A stretch of DNA of 64,000 bases from Plasmodium relictum (Eukaryota > Apicomplexa > Aconoidasida > Haemosporida > Plasmodiidae): NCBI RefSeq assembly GCF_900005765.1, contig NC_041691.1, forward strand, positions 1,364,001 to 1,428,000, in the 5' to 3' direction. Made by a program: the position numbers and the translations under genes. Within the stretch, counting starts at the first letter, position 1. Each line of letters starts with the position of its first letter. Positions 1 to 11,350 of this stretch are shown here, in pieces. The notes under the pieces are model-generated. The model saw only the letters and a list, made by a program, of their open reading frames with translations. It did not search any database and was not told where the DNA came from.

Positions 1-922
1 TTGTCTGTGTGCAGCCACATGGGAGCAAATCTCAATAGAAGGGTTGTTTCCTATTATTGAATTTGCTAGAGTAACACAATTAAAAAAATTTAATGATTAT
101 AATGACAAAAAAAAAAATATTACAAAAAAAAAAAAAAAAAACAGCAAGGAAATATTATCAGATGTGCAGAGATTAAACAAAAAAAAAAGTTTTTACGAAA
201 AAAATTTTAACTTCTCTTTAAGTATGATGAAAGTATTTTTTAATAGTAACAAAAAATATTCTACTGAAGATAAAAATTCAAACAAATTTGAAGAAAAAGA
301 TAAATCTATGAAATTATGTGCTGATAATAGTAATAAAAACGATTTAAGAGATTCAATATGTAGTGATAGTGATAGTAATAGCTATATGTCTTCAAACACT
401 GAAGATAGTGGAGAAAATGCTAATGAGGATAAAGATGATAATTATATTCTTGTTAGTCATGGAGTATTTACGTATTGTTTCATTGAAGCAATAATGGAAT
501 TTAAAGAAAAAGAATTAAAGAATAATATTTTTGAAAAAAACAACCAAGCATTTTTACCTATGACACTAAAAAATTTAATTAACCTTATTCAGCAGAAAAT
601 ACAAAATGTAAAAAATAACAAATTAAAAAAATTAAATCAAAAACCGGAATTTACTATACACCCAGGAGCTAATGCTAGTATTAATAATTATTTCGTTCAT
701 TATTCAAAGAATATACATTTTCAAAATAATAAATGCAATTTTATTAATTCTGATTTATTTCCTTTTTTAAATGTTAATAAAGCTTGGGAAGAGATTAATA
801 AAAATACTCTTAGGCATAAAAAATCATTATCATTAAGTTCAACATTAATAAATAGTGCATCTTCTAAATATTTTACTGAACAAAAGAACCAAATAAAAAA
901 TTCCTATTCCTTAAGATATTAA
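1..922 (+). CDS. metacaspase-like protein, C-terminal part (5' end outside window)
   Basis: The reading frame is already open at base 2 and ends with TAA at 920-922, so this is the 3' end of a longer gene. The first visible residues read CLCAATWEQISIEG. This fits the segment after the catalytic Cys of caspase/metacaspase folds (family pattern C-x-D-D-Q-x-S-x-E), with the acidic pocket residues altered to T-W-E. After about 125 residues of Lys/Asn/Ser-rich insertion comes SHGVFTYCFIEAIMEF (about 457-505), which matches the family's 'GxFTYALLEA' helix. The Cys/His dyad should lie upstream, outside the window, so activity cannot be judged. It lies head-to-tail with SEY1, 1.9 kb apart. By order I believe it corresponds to the Plasmodium metacaspase-like protein MCA3. 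The family call is fairly sure; the subtype rests on remembered synteny. Confidence 0.7.
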   Translation, partial: CLCAATWEQISIEGLFPIIEFARVTQLKKFNDYNDKKKNITKKKKKNSKEILSDVQRLNKKKSFYEKNFNFSLSMMKVFFNSNKKYSTEDKNSNKFEEKDKSMKLCADNSNKNDLRDSICSDSDSNSYMSSNTEDSGENANEDKDDNYILVSHGVFTYCFIEAIMEFKEKELKNNIFEKNNQAFLPMTLKNLINLIQQKIQNVKNNKLKKLNQKPEFTIHPGANASINNYFVHYSKNIHFQNNKCNFINSDLFPFLNVNKAWEEINKNTLRHKKSLSLSSTLINSASSKYFTEQKNQIKNSYSLRY

Positions 923-923
923 T

Positions 924-969
<46 letters not shown>

Positions 970-2818
970 AATAATTTTAAATATTTTATTTTTTTTAATT
1001 CATTTTTTTTTTAATTTTTTGTGTCTATACTTTTTATTATAATTATCTTTTTTCCAATTTTTTTTTTTTTTAATATTAATATTTTTTTAATATTATTTTT
1101 TTTTTTTATTATTATTATGTTAATTTTTTATTATTTAATATATTAATTTTTTATTTTTAAATATATTAATTTTTTTTTTTTTTTTCTTAAATGTGCTTTT
1201 TAAAAATTAAATTTAAGGTTATAATTATTTTTGTAATTATTAATTTTGTTATTTATTTGTATATTTTTTTTAAATTTAGGTAAATATATTTATTTAGATA
1301 AGTGTTAGAAACGTTTATAATAAAGAATACTTATGTATATATTATAGAAAAATAAAATAAAGATTTATATGAGGTAAATACAACTAAATCAAAAAAGACA
1401 AAAATCTATATATATTTAAGAATTTAAAGGTTTTTGGTTTATGTGTTAATTTATATTTAATTTAAAATGAGTTAACGAAAATCCTTGTAATAAAAACTTA
1501 AAAGCAAAAATTTTTTTTTACTATGCATTTATAAAATAACTGAAAATGATAAAGATAAATATGAATATATAAAGTTACTTAAAATACTACAATTAAAAAA
1601 AAAATAGTTATAACTTAAGGAATTTTTGTGTTCTAGATTTTTTAATATCTAAAAATTATAATTTATTTTATCTGTAAAGTTGTAGATATGCAAATCAAAA
1701 CATAAATCTAGATATGCTTAATATATAATTTATTAATATTCATATGTAATTTTTTCGTATAATTATTTTTATGTTTTATTTATATATACCATCTCATAAG
1801 TATAATCATAAGATTGTTATTGTTTTTGTATCAAATATAACTATTATTTATTATTATAGCAATTACATTGTGTTAATGTGTTAAAATGCTATTCCTTATT
1901 ATTAAATATTTCTTAAATTTTATTAAGAACCTATAATTAAAGAAAAAAAAATATAACAAAAAATAGAAAATAAAAAAAAAATTCTTCTGAACATTTGAAA
2001 AATATATATAAATTATCTCTTATTAAAATGTAAATTTGTGTGAAAAAAAAATTTTTTTTTTTAAGTAAATCTGATAAAAATGAAAATAATAAATTTTATT
2101 TTAAATTGTGCAAAATATTTTACAAATGTTATGGATACACATATTTATATATCAAAAATTACTTCAAATATATAAATATATTTTGTTAAAAAAAAAAAAA
2201 AATATCTTATTTATATCAAAAATTAAAATTTTTTATTCACTTTCAGCAAAATTAATTTTGTTTTTATTTTATTTTAGTGAGTATTTTTTTTTTCTTTTTT
2301 GACGTTTGAAAAAAAAATATATGTACCATTAAAATATAAAAAAAATTAAAATTTGTACACAAATACAGCTCATAAGAATATATATTTTGTATTTCTAATT
2401 AACATAAAAAGAAAACTACTTCAAGGATGGATTATGTTGTGTATTAAAGGTTAAGAATAATGAGTTATAACAAAATATTTATTAAATTATATCCTTTATT
2501 TTTCTTATTATTGAATTAAATTATTATAATTGTATTAATTTTAAACTGTTATTAAATTGGTATTTAAATAAATTTGCATTGTATCTTTTTAACTTCATTT
2601 ATTACAAAATAAAAATTACGCATATATATATTTCCAAGATAGAAACTTAAAGTTATTTTATAAAAAAAACAAATATGTGTGTTAGTGTTTTTAAGTAAAA
2701 AAGAAATATATAAGAATTAAATGTATATTTAATAATAATAAAATTAAGATATATATATGCATAAAATATAAATATATAAAAATAGAAATAAAAAAAGTGT
2801 AACATTTGTAAGATAAAA
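923..2818. other. intergenic region between metacaspase-like gene and SEY1
   Basis: This is 1.9 kb of AT-rich DNA between two plus-strand genes. It must hold the 3' end of the first transcript and the promoter/5' leader of SEY1. An (AT)n run lies right after the metacaspase stop (927-965), and poly-T tracts lie around 970-1190. I see no convincing small gene: the only open stretch (2108-2302) is Phe/Ile/Lys homopolymer translation and does not look coding. Confidence 0.6.
927..965. repeat. (AT)n microsatellite
   Basis: About 19 uninterrupted AT dinucleotides start 5 bases after the stop codon of the metacaspase-like gene, in its 3' untranslated region. Confidence 0.9.
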
Positions 2819-5461
2819 ATGCAAAGCGATATTATAACTCAAATAATTGATTATGATGGCAATATAGTAGGTGACTTAAAAGAATGGATGTCTAAAAATA
2901 AATTATCAAATTTAGGGTTTGATTATAATGTAATAGCTATATTAGGAAGTCAAAGTAGTGGCAAAAGTACATTGTTAAATCATTTATTTAAAACATGTTT
3001 TGATGTAATGAATACAAAACAAGGGCATAGTCAAACAACAAAAGGGTTGTGGTTAAGTTACGAAATGTTTCAAAATAATTCGAGTTTTGATTATGCAAAT
3101 AACTTAGAACATAAGATATATAATGATATAAATTATTTAAATAATGAGAAAAAAAGAGAAAATAATGAAACGAGGCCAACCTTAATACTTGATGTAGAAG
3201 GAACTGATTCAAAAGAAAGGGGAGATAACAGATTAACTTTCGAGCATAGGTCAGCTTTATTTTGCTTGGCTTTAGCTGATTGTGTAATTGTTAACTTATG
3301 GTATCATTCTTTAGGAAATTTCACAGCTTCTAATTATGGATTACTAAAAACAGTAATGGAAGTAAATTTAGAATTATTCCAGCAAGATAGAAATTGCCCC
3401 AAAACTATTTTATTATTTGCAGTAAGAGATTGGTTTGAAGACTTTGCATCAATAGAAATAGTTAAAAAGAAAATAATAGAAGATTATTTGAATAGAATAT
3501 GGAAAGAAATGAAAAAACCAAATGAATTAGGAGATATTAACATTAATAACTTTTTTATTATTGAGGTAGTAGGCTTGTCACATGCTATCATTAAAAAAGA
3601 AGATTTTATAAATGATGTAAACAACTTAAGAAAAAAATGGATAAACGAATTAAAGCCATTACAATATTCTAGAAATATTCCTTCTGATGGTTTTGCTCAA
3701 TATTGTAATAACATATGGAGTACTATAGTAAAACAATCACAATTAGATATTCCATCTCAGAAAGAAATGTTAGCAACATTTAGATGCCAAGAGATAAAAA
3801 ATAATGTTCTTAATAATATAAATAAAATAATTAAAGAAAAAATAGATTTATCTCATCATAAACCTATTGATAATTTTAAGGAGTGGGCGGAAAATGATAT
3901 TATACAAAAATGTTTAAATGATTATTTATCTGATGCTTCAAGATATAAAGAAAGTATATGTTTAAAAACATCTGAAGAATTACTAGAAAATTTATTTATA
4001 CAATTACAATTAATTGTTGATAATAATTTAAATTTTGTACAAAGAATATTGTCAATGAAATTTTCTAATGAATTAAATAATTTATATAAAGTCTGTTCAA
4101 CTGATAAAAACATTTTTTTATTTGATGAAGAATCAAATTTAAATAAAAAAGAAGTAAATTATTCTTTGCAAAAGGATGGAAATCAAGACAAGCACGATAA
4201 GTGTGTTTATTTATGGACTAATTTTTTACATAACGCGGATACATTAGAATACCAAACTCTTTGTAATTTTTTTGAAAATTACGAAAAATGTAATATTGAA
4301 ATTAAAAAAAAAACATTTCATGAATTTAATTATAAATCTTCGTTGAACACACTATCCACTTCAATATGTAAAGACGTAAATAGAATTAAAAACATTCAAT
4401 ACAATCTTTTATTAGATAAAGTAAGGTCTACTATTAAAAGTAGATTTAAATCTATTGATACATTACTTATTACTACAAAAAATACTGATGAATATTGGGA
4501 TTCTACATTGAATATAGTTATAAAATTACAAGAAAACATTAATACTAATTTAACTAAATGTTTTATAAATCTTAAGGATAATGAGCTATCAAGAAGTTAT
4601 TACCATGATGATAATGATAAAAAAAGTGAAATATATAATAATGAAAAAAAAGAGAAATTATATTTCTCATTAAATGACAAAGAAGATAATTATGACAAAA
4701 ATTTTTATAATGCAAAAAAAATTAATATAATTAAAAATAAAGAAAAATATATAAGCACTGTAAATGAGGAAATAAATAAGAAAATGGAGAATATAGATTT
4801 TATGATTGAATTAAAGAAATTTTATTTAGAAGAAATAATTGATGTTTTAAAAAACAAATTTAATGAAATATCAGAGAATTTATCTCGTATTATTATACAA
4901 AGATTTGAATTAGTATTTAATTATGATGAAGCTGAACAACCAAGACAGTGGAAAGATATTTCTATGTTAGAGTTAAAAAAAATTTTTCGTGAATCAAAAA
5001 ACTATGCTTTCTTAATAATTGAAATTCTTCAAAAAAATATAAAAGTAGAAATTATTGATGATTATTTACCAAATAATTTTATTAAAGAAGAAATAATAGA
5101 AAAAGGGAAAAATAAAGCAAAAAAAAAAATGCAAGAATTGTGTAGAGATGCACAGTATATACAAGAAACAGGAGGAAAGATGAGTTTAAAGAACATTCCT
5201 TTATTATTTTGGGTTATTTTATTACTATTTGGATGGAATGAGATATTATCATTTACTCGTCTTTTTTTTAAATTAAATATAATTTTGCCATTAATTTTAG
5301 CATTTATTCTTATTATATCTACTTGCTTATATAATGGAAATATGGAAGTATTATCTTATATTAATAAAGTTTTTTTTTATTTAGCAAAAAATTCTTATAA
5401 TTTTTACAGACATATACAAAAAGTAAATAATAAAAGTGCCCATGAAGATGTATCAGATTAA
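2819..5461 (+). CDS. SEY1: SEY1/atlastin-like dynamin-family GTPase
   Basis: 880 residues in a single exon; this length is normal for Sey1/RHD3 proteins. An N-terminal GTPase domain carries the P-loop GSQSSGKST (residues 43-51), switch threonines in SQTTKG (71-76), DVEGTD (125-130; the family's G3) and the guanine-recognition RD (203-204). A long helical middle region follows, with a Lys/Asn-rich insertion around residues 590-640. The C terminus has two closely spaced membrane segments (about residues 790-840) and a short cytosolic tail, the hairpin layout expected for this family. Sey1 proteins tether and fuse ER tubules by GTP hydrolysis, so the expected site is the parasite ER. The start ATG follows an A-rich leader with an upstream in-frame stop. 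The call is very secure. Confidence 0.95.
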   Translation: MQSDIITQIIDYDGNIVGDLKEWMSKNKLSNLGFDYNVIAILGSQSSGKSTLLNHLFKTCFDVMNTKQGHSQTTKGLWLSYEMFQNNSSFDYANNLEHKIYNDINYLNNEKKRENNETRPTLILDVEGTDSKERGDNRLTFEHRSALFCLALADCVIVNLWYHSLGNFTASNYGLLKTVMEVNLELFQQDRNCPKTILLFAVRDWFEDFASIEIVKKKIIEDYLNRIWKEMKKPNELGDININNFFIIEVVGLSHAIIKKEDFINDVNNLRKKWINELKPLQYSRNIPSDGFAQYCNNIWSTIVKQSQLDIPSQKEMLATFRCQEIKNNVLNNINKIIKEKIDLSHHKPIDNFKEWAENDIIQKCLNDYLSDASRYKESICLKTSEELLENLFIQLQLIVDNNLNFVQRILSMKFSNELNNLYKVCSTDKNIFLFDEESNLNKKEVNYSLQKDGNQDKHDKCVYLWTNFLHNADTLEYQTLCNFFENYEKCNIEIKKKTFHEFNYKSSLNTLSTSICKDVNRIKNIQYNLLLDKVRSTIKSRFKSIDTLLITTKNTDEYWDSTLNIVIKLQENINTNLTKCFINLKDNELSRSYYHDDNDKKSEIYNNEKKEKLYFSLNDKEDNYDKNFYNAKKINIIKNKEKYISTVNEEINKKMENIDFMIELKKFYLEEIIDVLKNKFNEISENLSRIIIQRFELVFNYDEAEQPRQWKDISMLELKKIFRESKNYAFLIIEILQKNIKVEIIDDYLPNNFIKEEIIEKGKNKAKKKMQELCRDAQYIQETGGKMSLKNIPLLFWVILLLFGWNEILSFTRLFFKLNIILPLILAFILIISTCLYNGNMEVLSYINKVFFYLAKNSYNFYRHIQKVNNKSAHEDVSD

Positions 5462-5961
5462 TTATTTCAAAAAAAAACTTGTGCACCTATATAAATATAT
5501 GTATGCATTTACGTTCATTTGTTATTTCAATTTTATTCTTTCTTTTTATTATTATTTCACCACTATATATATATTTATATTTTTTTGTTAAAAATTTTTA
5601 TTTTTTTTTTCATTTTTAACTCTATCAAGTGTCATTTGCTCTATTTTTTCATATTATTTTTGAATATAGAAAAATTATATGTTATTACAAGTTTTTTTTT
5701 GTTAATTTAAAATTTGCACTTTATTTTTTTATATTAAAACTTTTATTCGTGTTCACAGAATATAAAACTTATTTTATTATTTTTTTTTTTTTAATTTTTA
5801 TTTATGAATAATATTTGTATTTACTAAAGACTTATATATTATTTTTATTATGTCTTTTTTATAAAAAAAAGAAAAATAAAATAAATACTTTTTCATTTTG
5901 GAAATTTTTTTTTAACAAATAGTTGTGTATATGGAATATTTGTGGCTATTATTCATTTGTT

Positions 5962-6024
<63 letters not shown>

Positions 6025-6385
6025 TAAAAAAATTATATATATTATAACACTTTTATGAAGTTTATATAAAAATAAAAAATATTGATATTTAAATTCATTC
6101 ATTCAAATATAAGATTAAGTATAAAATAAAAAAAAAAAAAATATTGAAAACTTTAAAAAGAATATTTAAAAATGAAAAGAACCAAATAATTTAAAAGTTT
6201 TTTAGATTTGAAACAAAAATTCTAAAGTTACAAATAAAATTTTCTAAAATTAAATTTTTTTTTTTTAAAAATAGGAAATTTCATTTTTCAAATATATTTC
6301 TACGTACTTAATATGTTCCAGTTTTTATTTAGAATAATGTAACATTTTTCTGTAAGTTGTGTAAATATCTTTTTCTTTTTTTAAT
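5462..6385. other. convergent intergenic region
   Basis: The 3' ends of SEY1 (+) and the small membrane protein gene (-) face each other here. The region holds poly-T tracts and a long (AT)n run at 5964-6021. The short Phe/Ile-rich open frames at 5519-5811 are poly-T translations; no gene is seen. Confidence 0.6.
5964..6021. repeat. (AT)n microsatellite
   Basis: About 29 AT dinucleotides lie in the convergent 3' region between SEY1 and the minus-strand membrane protein gene. Confidence 0.9.
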
Positions 6386-7570
6386 TTAAAGTTCCTTATT
6401 GATTACAGCACTCTCTTGAATCACTTTGTTCATTAAATGTCCGAGCTCTTTTGATATCTTTAAAAAAAAAAAAAAAAAAGTTAAAATAACATTTTTATTA
6501 CACATAAAGGATTAATATTATTCATTAAATAAATAAAAAAGTAAAAATACGAAATATGGAATATAAAAAGAAACACTGAATAAATATATGAGAAAAAAAT
6601 TATATTATATCAATAAGAATACACCGAAAAAAATAAAAAATAAAATAAAATAAAAATTTCCTTTTAAATTATAAAAATTATTTAGTTACCTTGGTAATTA
6701 AATTATAAAAATTTAAGACGAATGATGATATATAATTATAATTTTCTGGAGAAATATATGACTTGGTATATGGTAAAAATATTACTATAAATTTTATAAT
6801 CATGTAGGTTGAAATTAGTATATATAAAATTTTAAATAGAGGTTTAATAACTCCATCCCATAGTAAAACACAAGCTAAATAACTGAAAAAAAAAAAAAAA
6901 AGTAAATAAAATAGAATTATATAAATAAATATAACTAATAAAGATACAAATATGAATAATATTTATATACTCTATCATTAAAAATTTTTTTTTTCTTCCT
7001 ACGCTATATACACCCATTCAATAATTGTAAATATTGCTGAACACAAAAGAATAAATCCTAAGAAATTATTTTTTTCATCAAACATAGAATACAGCTGTAT
7101 ACTTATAGGTATTAGTTCGGATGATTTTCTAAACCAATTTAAGTGAAAAATAGATTCTATTAATATAAAAAAAAAAAAATAAAATAAAATAAAAATTATA
7201 AAGAAACTATAATAAAAGAGGTAATAATATATTATATTTTACTTTTATATTAAAAATAATTTTAAGCTCTAAATTTCAATTTATTTCTAATAAATATTTT
7301 ATTTTATTTTTTTTTTTAAATTATACTAAATGGCCTAGGTAAGACAGGGCATGGTGTTGATTTCACGTAAAATTTTTTTATATCTTTTAATTTTATGTTA
7401 TTTTTTATATCAGCTTTAATGGATTTCCCTTCTTTTTTTTTAGAATATAGCATGCTATACATTTCATCTTCAGAAGTGGAGTAAATATTATAACATCCAT
7501 TCCATATAATATGACAAAATACTAAATAAGAAATAATAAAACAAAATGTTGTAATTTTTTGAATATTCAT
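6386..7570 (-). CDS. small multi-pass membrane protein, four exons, function unknown
   Basis: Joined by hand from four minus-strand exons: 7570-7327, 7156-7012, 6882-6690 and 6457-6386. Every junction is GT-AG and phase-consistent (244, 145, 193 and 72 nt), giving 217 residues ending in VINKEL. Exon 1 starts at MNIQKITTF and has a hydrophobic N terminus (about residues 6-23), which could be a signal peptide or a membrane anchor. Exons 2 and 3 give at least two more membrane segments (around FLGFILLCSAIFTIIEWVYL and KILYILISTYMIIKFIVIFL). A charged, helical C-terminal tail follows (ISKELGHLMNKVIQES). I do not recognise the family. Exons 2-4 read as real protein with mixed composition, which supports the model. 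If only exon 1 were annotated, the protein would wrongly end after 84 residues. Confidence 0.75.
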
Positions 7571-8866
7571 ATTCTCTTTTTATTTAACGAAAACTTCTTT
7601 TATTACTCCTCTTTGATTTATTCATACAAAAATTGAAAACTTTTTACTCATTATTTATAATAATAATTTTATTTTTCCTTTAAGAAAAAATTTATTAAAA
7701 ATAAAAATAAAAGAAGCAAAAGAATGTGATAAAAATAAAAAGGATGAAAAGACAGATGAAAAAAAAAAAAATTTATTTATTGGAATATCAATAAAATTAT
7801 TAATTATATTAATGTATTTTCTGGCATTTTTAATTCATCTTTAAAAAAATATTGGTAATTTTTCAGTAAAAATTGTTTTTCATTTACTACTTTTATAGTA
7901 AGTTATTAAATTTTTATGTAAGCTTTTTATTAATGCAAAATTATAATTCTACATTTTTAATAAACTTTATATCACTTAATCTTTTTTTTTCTTTTATTTT
8001 TTTCTTTTCTTTTTTTTTTTTTTTTTTTGCATACTTTTCTATGATTATTTATAAAAATATATTTACACACAAACACATCGTTCTAAAATAATAGGAGAAA
8101 TTTCTTATTTAAATTTATGAATACTTCCAAAAATGGCTTTTAATGAAAATTAAAAAAAAAATTAAAAGAGAGCATTAATTAATAATATTAAAGTTATTGT
8201 AATTAAAAGTACTACATTTTTTTAATTAGGAAATTATTAAGTACCAGAGATGTAAATGATATTTTAAATTTAATATTAATAAAAGGAGAAAATTAAAAGA
8301 AAATAACCATAAAAATTGATAAGATTATATAATTTGACTAAAAAAATATTAAGTTATTATTAATTTGTATTAATAATATATATATACATGAGAAAAAAAT
8401 TATTTTATATTAATGAATTTTTTCTAATTTTATTTTCTTTTATTATTTCGTTGATATATTTTGTTTTAATATTCATTTATTTTCATTTTATTTTATTTTA
8501 TTTTTTTTTTTTATTTTAACATAATTTAAATTAAAAGAAATAATTTTTATTTTAATTAATTTTAAATTTTAAAAATTTTTGTAACATCAAAAGTATTTAT
8601 GTATTATATTTTAATTTGTAAAGTAATATTCTATTTTTTCATTTTTTTTTTTAAATTTATTTTACCGGTTCTATTGTAATATTACGTTTTTTTTTATTTT
8701 TTTTTTTAGTTTCTGTTTAAATTTAAAAATATAATTTTTTTTATTTTATTTTTTTTTTTTGTTTGTAATATTTTTGATTTTTTTATTGATGAAATAATAT
8801 GCGTAGCTTTTTTATATTATAAGAAGAGAACAAATTAGGAAAAATTTATTAAATTTCATTTTTTTA
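7571..8866. other. divergent intergenic region
   Basis: This 1.3 kb stretch separates the start of the minus-strand membrane protein gene from the start of the plus-strand HIT zinc-finger gene, so it should hold both promoters. It is made of poly-T and poly-A tracts; I can identify no defined regulatory motif or small gene. Confidence 0.55.
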
Positions 8867-9482
8867 ATGGGGAGAAAGCGTCTTGAAAAAAATATAAAAA
8901 ATGTAAAAAAAAGAAAAAGAAAGAAGGGATCAGATAGTGAAGATAATGATGATATCGAAATAACAAATAACAATGTTAGCTTGAATAGAAACGTTTCATG
9001 TAAATTTAAACAAAGAGAAAAAGTTGATATAAATTTGATTCTTGCTCAAGATGAAGCTGATGCTTTTAAGTAAAAATAAAATTGCAATTAGAAATGAATA
9101 TAAGAAAAATATATATATATATATTATATATATAAATTGTGTGTATATTAAGCTAAAAATTAGGTTTTTATAATTATATATTTATTTATATTTTTTTTAT
9201 ATTTTTGTCTATATTTTATATATATGTATATTTTATTTTTTTAAATATGCTCTCTTTATTTGTAGAATGAAAAGTTATTGCTGGACAACAGTAAATGGAG
9301 GAAGCACTTCCTTAATTAGAAGAAAATTTTGTATTGTATGCGGGTTTGAAGGAAAGTATAAATGCTTGAAATGCTATGAGCATAAACCCAAATCATATGT
9401 AAGATATTACTGTTCATTAAATTGTAAAAAAATTCATGATGAATCCTCATGTTGTAAGTCGAAAATGCTAGATATATGGTAA
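8867..9482 (+). CDS. HIT-type zinc-finger protein, ZNHIT1/SWC6-like
   Basis: Two exons, 8867-9069 and 9266-9482, joined across a 196-nt GT-AG intron. The junction codon is AA|A (Lys), giving ...EADAFK-MKSYCW... and 139 residues in all. The N terminus is very basic (KKRKRKKG), a likely nuclear localisation signal. The C-terminal half is a zf-HIT domain with paired ligands: CIVC, CLKC, then YYCSLNCKKIH and a final CC, with the usual spacing of a treble-clef HIT finger. Size and layout (basic N terminus, HIT finger at the extreme C terminus) match ZNHIT1/Vps71, a subunit of the SWR1/SRCAP complex that loads histone H2A.Z. The HIT family is certain; the ZNHIT1 assignment is likely. It converges with the DIM1 gene, 443 nt away. 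Confidence 0.85.
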
Positions 9483-9925
9483 AGGGAAAATAAAATTTTA
9501 TTACAAACGAAAATTTAACTTTTAAACAAAATTTTTATTATTGGTAAGAATCTTTATATTTTAGTTAAGATATAGAATATAATTTTTCAAACATATTCCG
9601 CTACTGTCTTTATTTGTATGTCATTTTTTTTTTTATTTTATTTACATTTTTATACTTGTATTTATTTTTATTTTATTCATTTTATTTTATTTTATTTTTT
9701 TGCTATATTTTGTGAAGTTAACTTAAAAAATTTTAAAAAAAAAAATTAAAGAATGTATTTAATTAAACAAATATATGGTTGGACAAATTTTTTTTTCATT
9801 TCATCATTTTTTTATATAATTTGTCTTTAAATAAATTAGATTTAATATTTAAAAAAACTTTATTATTTGTTCTTTTTTTTTATTACTTTTTTTAAATTTT
9901 AAAAATAAGATTTTTGAAAAATACA
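9483..9925. other. convergent intergenic region
   Basis: 443 bases between the 3' ends of the HIT zinc-finger gene (+) and the DIM1-like gene (-). There are only T-rich and A-rich tracts; no gene or clear structure is visible. Confidence 0.6.
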
Positions 9926-11065
9926 TTATAAATTATTTTCATTCAATTCTTGTTCATTATCTTCTTCATCATCTAAATAAACGTTATATATATCATTATT
10001 CTTAACATTAGAAATATTAAAAAAATGTATTCCTTTTTTGTTGAATTCTAATAATAATTTTAAAAAATCGTTTTCGTCTAAATTGATACTTCTTTTTTCA
10101 CTCATATCTAGATCTTTTAAAATATTTAAGCAATAATCTTTAAAAGGATAATTAATAGGAACTTTTTTATTAAATGTACACCAGTTTTTATAATTATGTT
10201 CTAACATATTTAAAACAGCATTTCTTTTAAAGATAGCATGGAGTGTTTTTCTTTTTCTACTAAAACAAATCCTTAATAAATTATCCCATTCATCAAAATT
10301 TGTTAAAAAATTATTTTCCTTTGGTATGAGCTTAACAATAACACTATCGACTTTTGGAGGAGGATTAAAACTACTTCTATTAACATTACATATTTTAATT
10401 ACTTTACAAAATAGTTTTACATTAATAGTTAATCTGCTATAATTGCTATCACCAACGTTTGCAAGCATTCTTTCGGCAAACTCTTTTTGAAACATTAAAA
10501 CTGCGCATTTAAATAGTGGTCTATGAGAAATTAACTTAAAAATAAGTGGACTAGATATTTTATAAGGAATATTAGCTGTGCATATATCAAACTTGGGAAA
10601 AACAGTTTTAATTGCATCGCCTTCGTAAACTTCTAAATTATTATAGCCTTCATATAAGCATCTTTTTTTTACTTCACTAATCATTCTTGCATCTATATCT
10701 ATAGTTATTACTTTTTTTGCTATAGGCAATAATTTTATCGTTAAATTACCTGTACCACAACCTATTTCTAGTACTATATCTGAACTTTTGATTTTTGCTG
10801 CCATTATAATTTTATCTAATATACCTGGATTTTTTAATAAATGTTGTCCATGCTTTTTATATAATATCATATTCATTTTATTACCGCTTTTTACCTTTGA
10901 TGTACTTATATTTCTTTTACCATTTTTTTTATTTATTACTTCATTCACATTTTTCAAAATTTTTGTTGATTTATTATTATTGTGATAACCCCTATTTATT
11001 TTCATTTTTATATTATTTGTCAGAATTTTTAATGAATTATTAAAAATAAATGATCTACATAACAT
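9926..11065 (-). CDS. DIM1: rRNA adenine dimethyltransferase, DIM1/KsgA family
   Basis: 379 residues in a single exon. The S-adenosylmethionine-dependent methyltransferase fold is plain: GQHLL (73-77), motif I EIGCGTGNL (100-108), acidic IDIDARM (122-128), EGDA (148-151) and the catalytic NIPY (165-168), where the family has N-[LIV]-P-Y. The C-terminal SSFNPPPKVDSVIVKL and the segment EWDNLLRICFSRKRKTL resemble eukaryotic DIM1 more than bacterial KsgA, so the usual role would be N6,N6-dimethylation of the two adjacent adenines near the 3' end of 18S rRNA. There is an N-terminal extension of about 65 residues, rich in Asn/Lys/Ser, that cytosolic DIM1 proteins lack. It could be a mitochondrial leader, or ordinary Plasmodium low complexity with the true start at a later Met (21, 64 or 66). 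A C-terminal acidic tail (DDEEDNEQE) ends the protein. Confidence 0.92.
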   Translation of the reverse strand: MLCRSFIFNNSLKILTNNIKMKINRGYHNNNKSTKILKNVNEVINKKNGKRNISTSKVKSGNKMNMILYKKHGQHLLKNPGILDKIIMAAKIKSSDIVLEIGCGTGNLTIKLLPIAKKVITIDIDARMISEVKKRCLYEGYNNLEVYEGDAIKTVFPKFDICTANIPYKISSPLIFKLISHRPLFKCAVLMFQKEFAERMLANVGDSNYSRLTINVKLFCKVIKICNVNRSSFNPPPKVDSVIVKLIPKENNFLTNFDEWDNLLRICFSRKRKTLHAIFKRNAVLNMLEHNYKNWCTFNKKVPINYPFKDYCLNILKDLDMSEKRSINLDENDFLKLLLEFNKKGIHFFNISNVKNNDIYNVYLDDEEDNEQELNENNL

Positions 11066-11315
11066 ATCATTTATCTAAGTTTAAACATAACAAAAAAATA
11101 AATAAATAAATAAAAATTAAAATTTCAAAGGAAAAATATTAACTCTATAAAAAAAAAAAATATATGTATATTATAAATATACTATCATTTTAAAAAGCAA
11201 AATTATAGAACTTAATAGTAAAAAAAAATTATTTACGATGATTTTATGTAAAAAAAAATTTTTTTTAATATTGTTGATTGAAGTATGTTCTTATAAAAAA
11301 TATTTTTAAATCGAT

Positions 11316-11350
<35 letters not shown>

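Noticed and set aside
5519-5811. Overlapping Phe/Ile/Leu-rich open frames after SEY1
   Set aside because: They are translations of poly-T tracts in a 3' flank.
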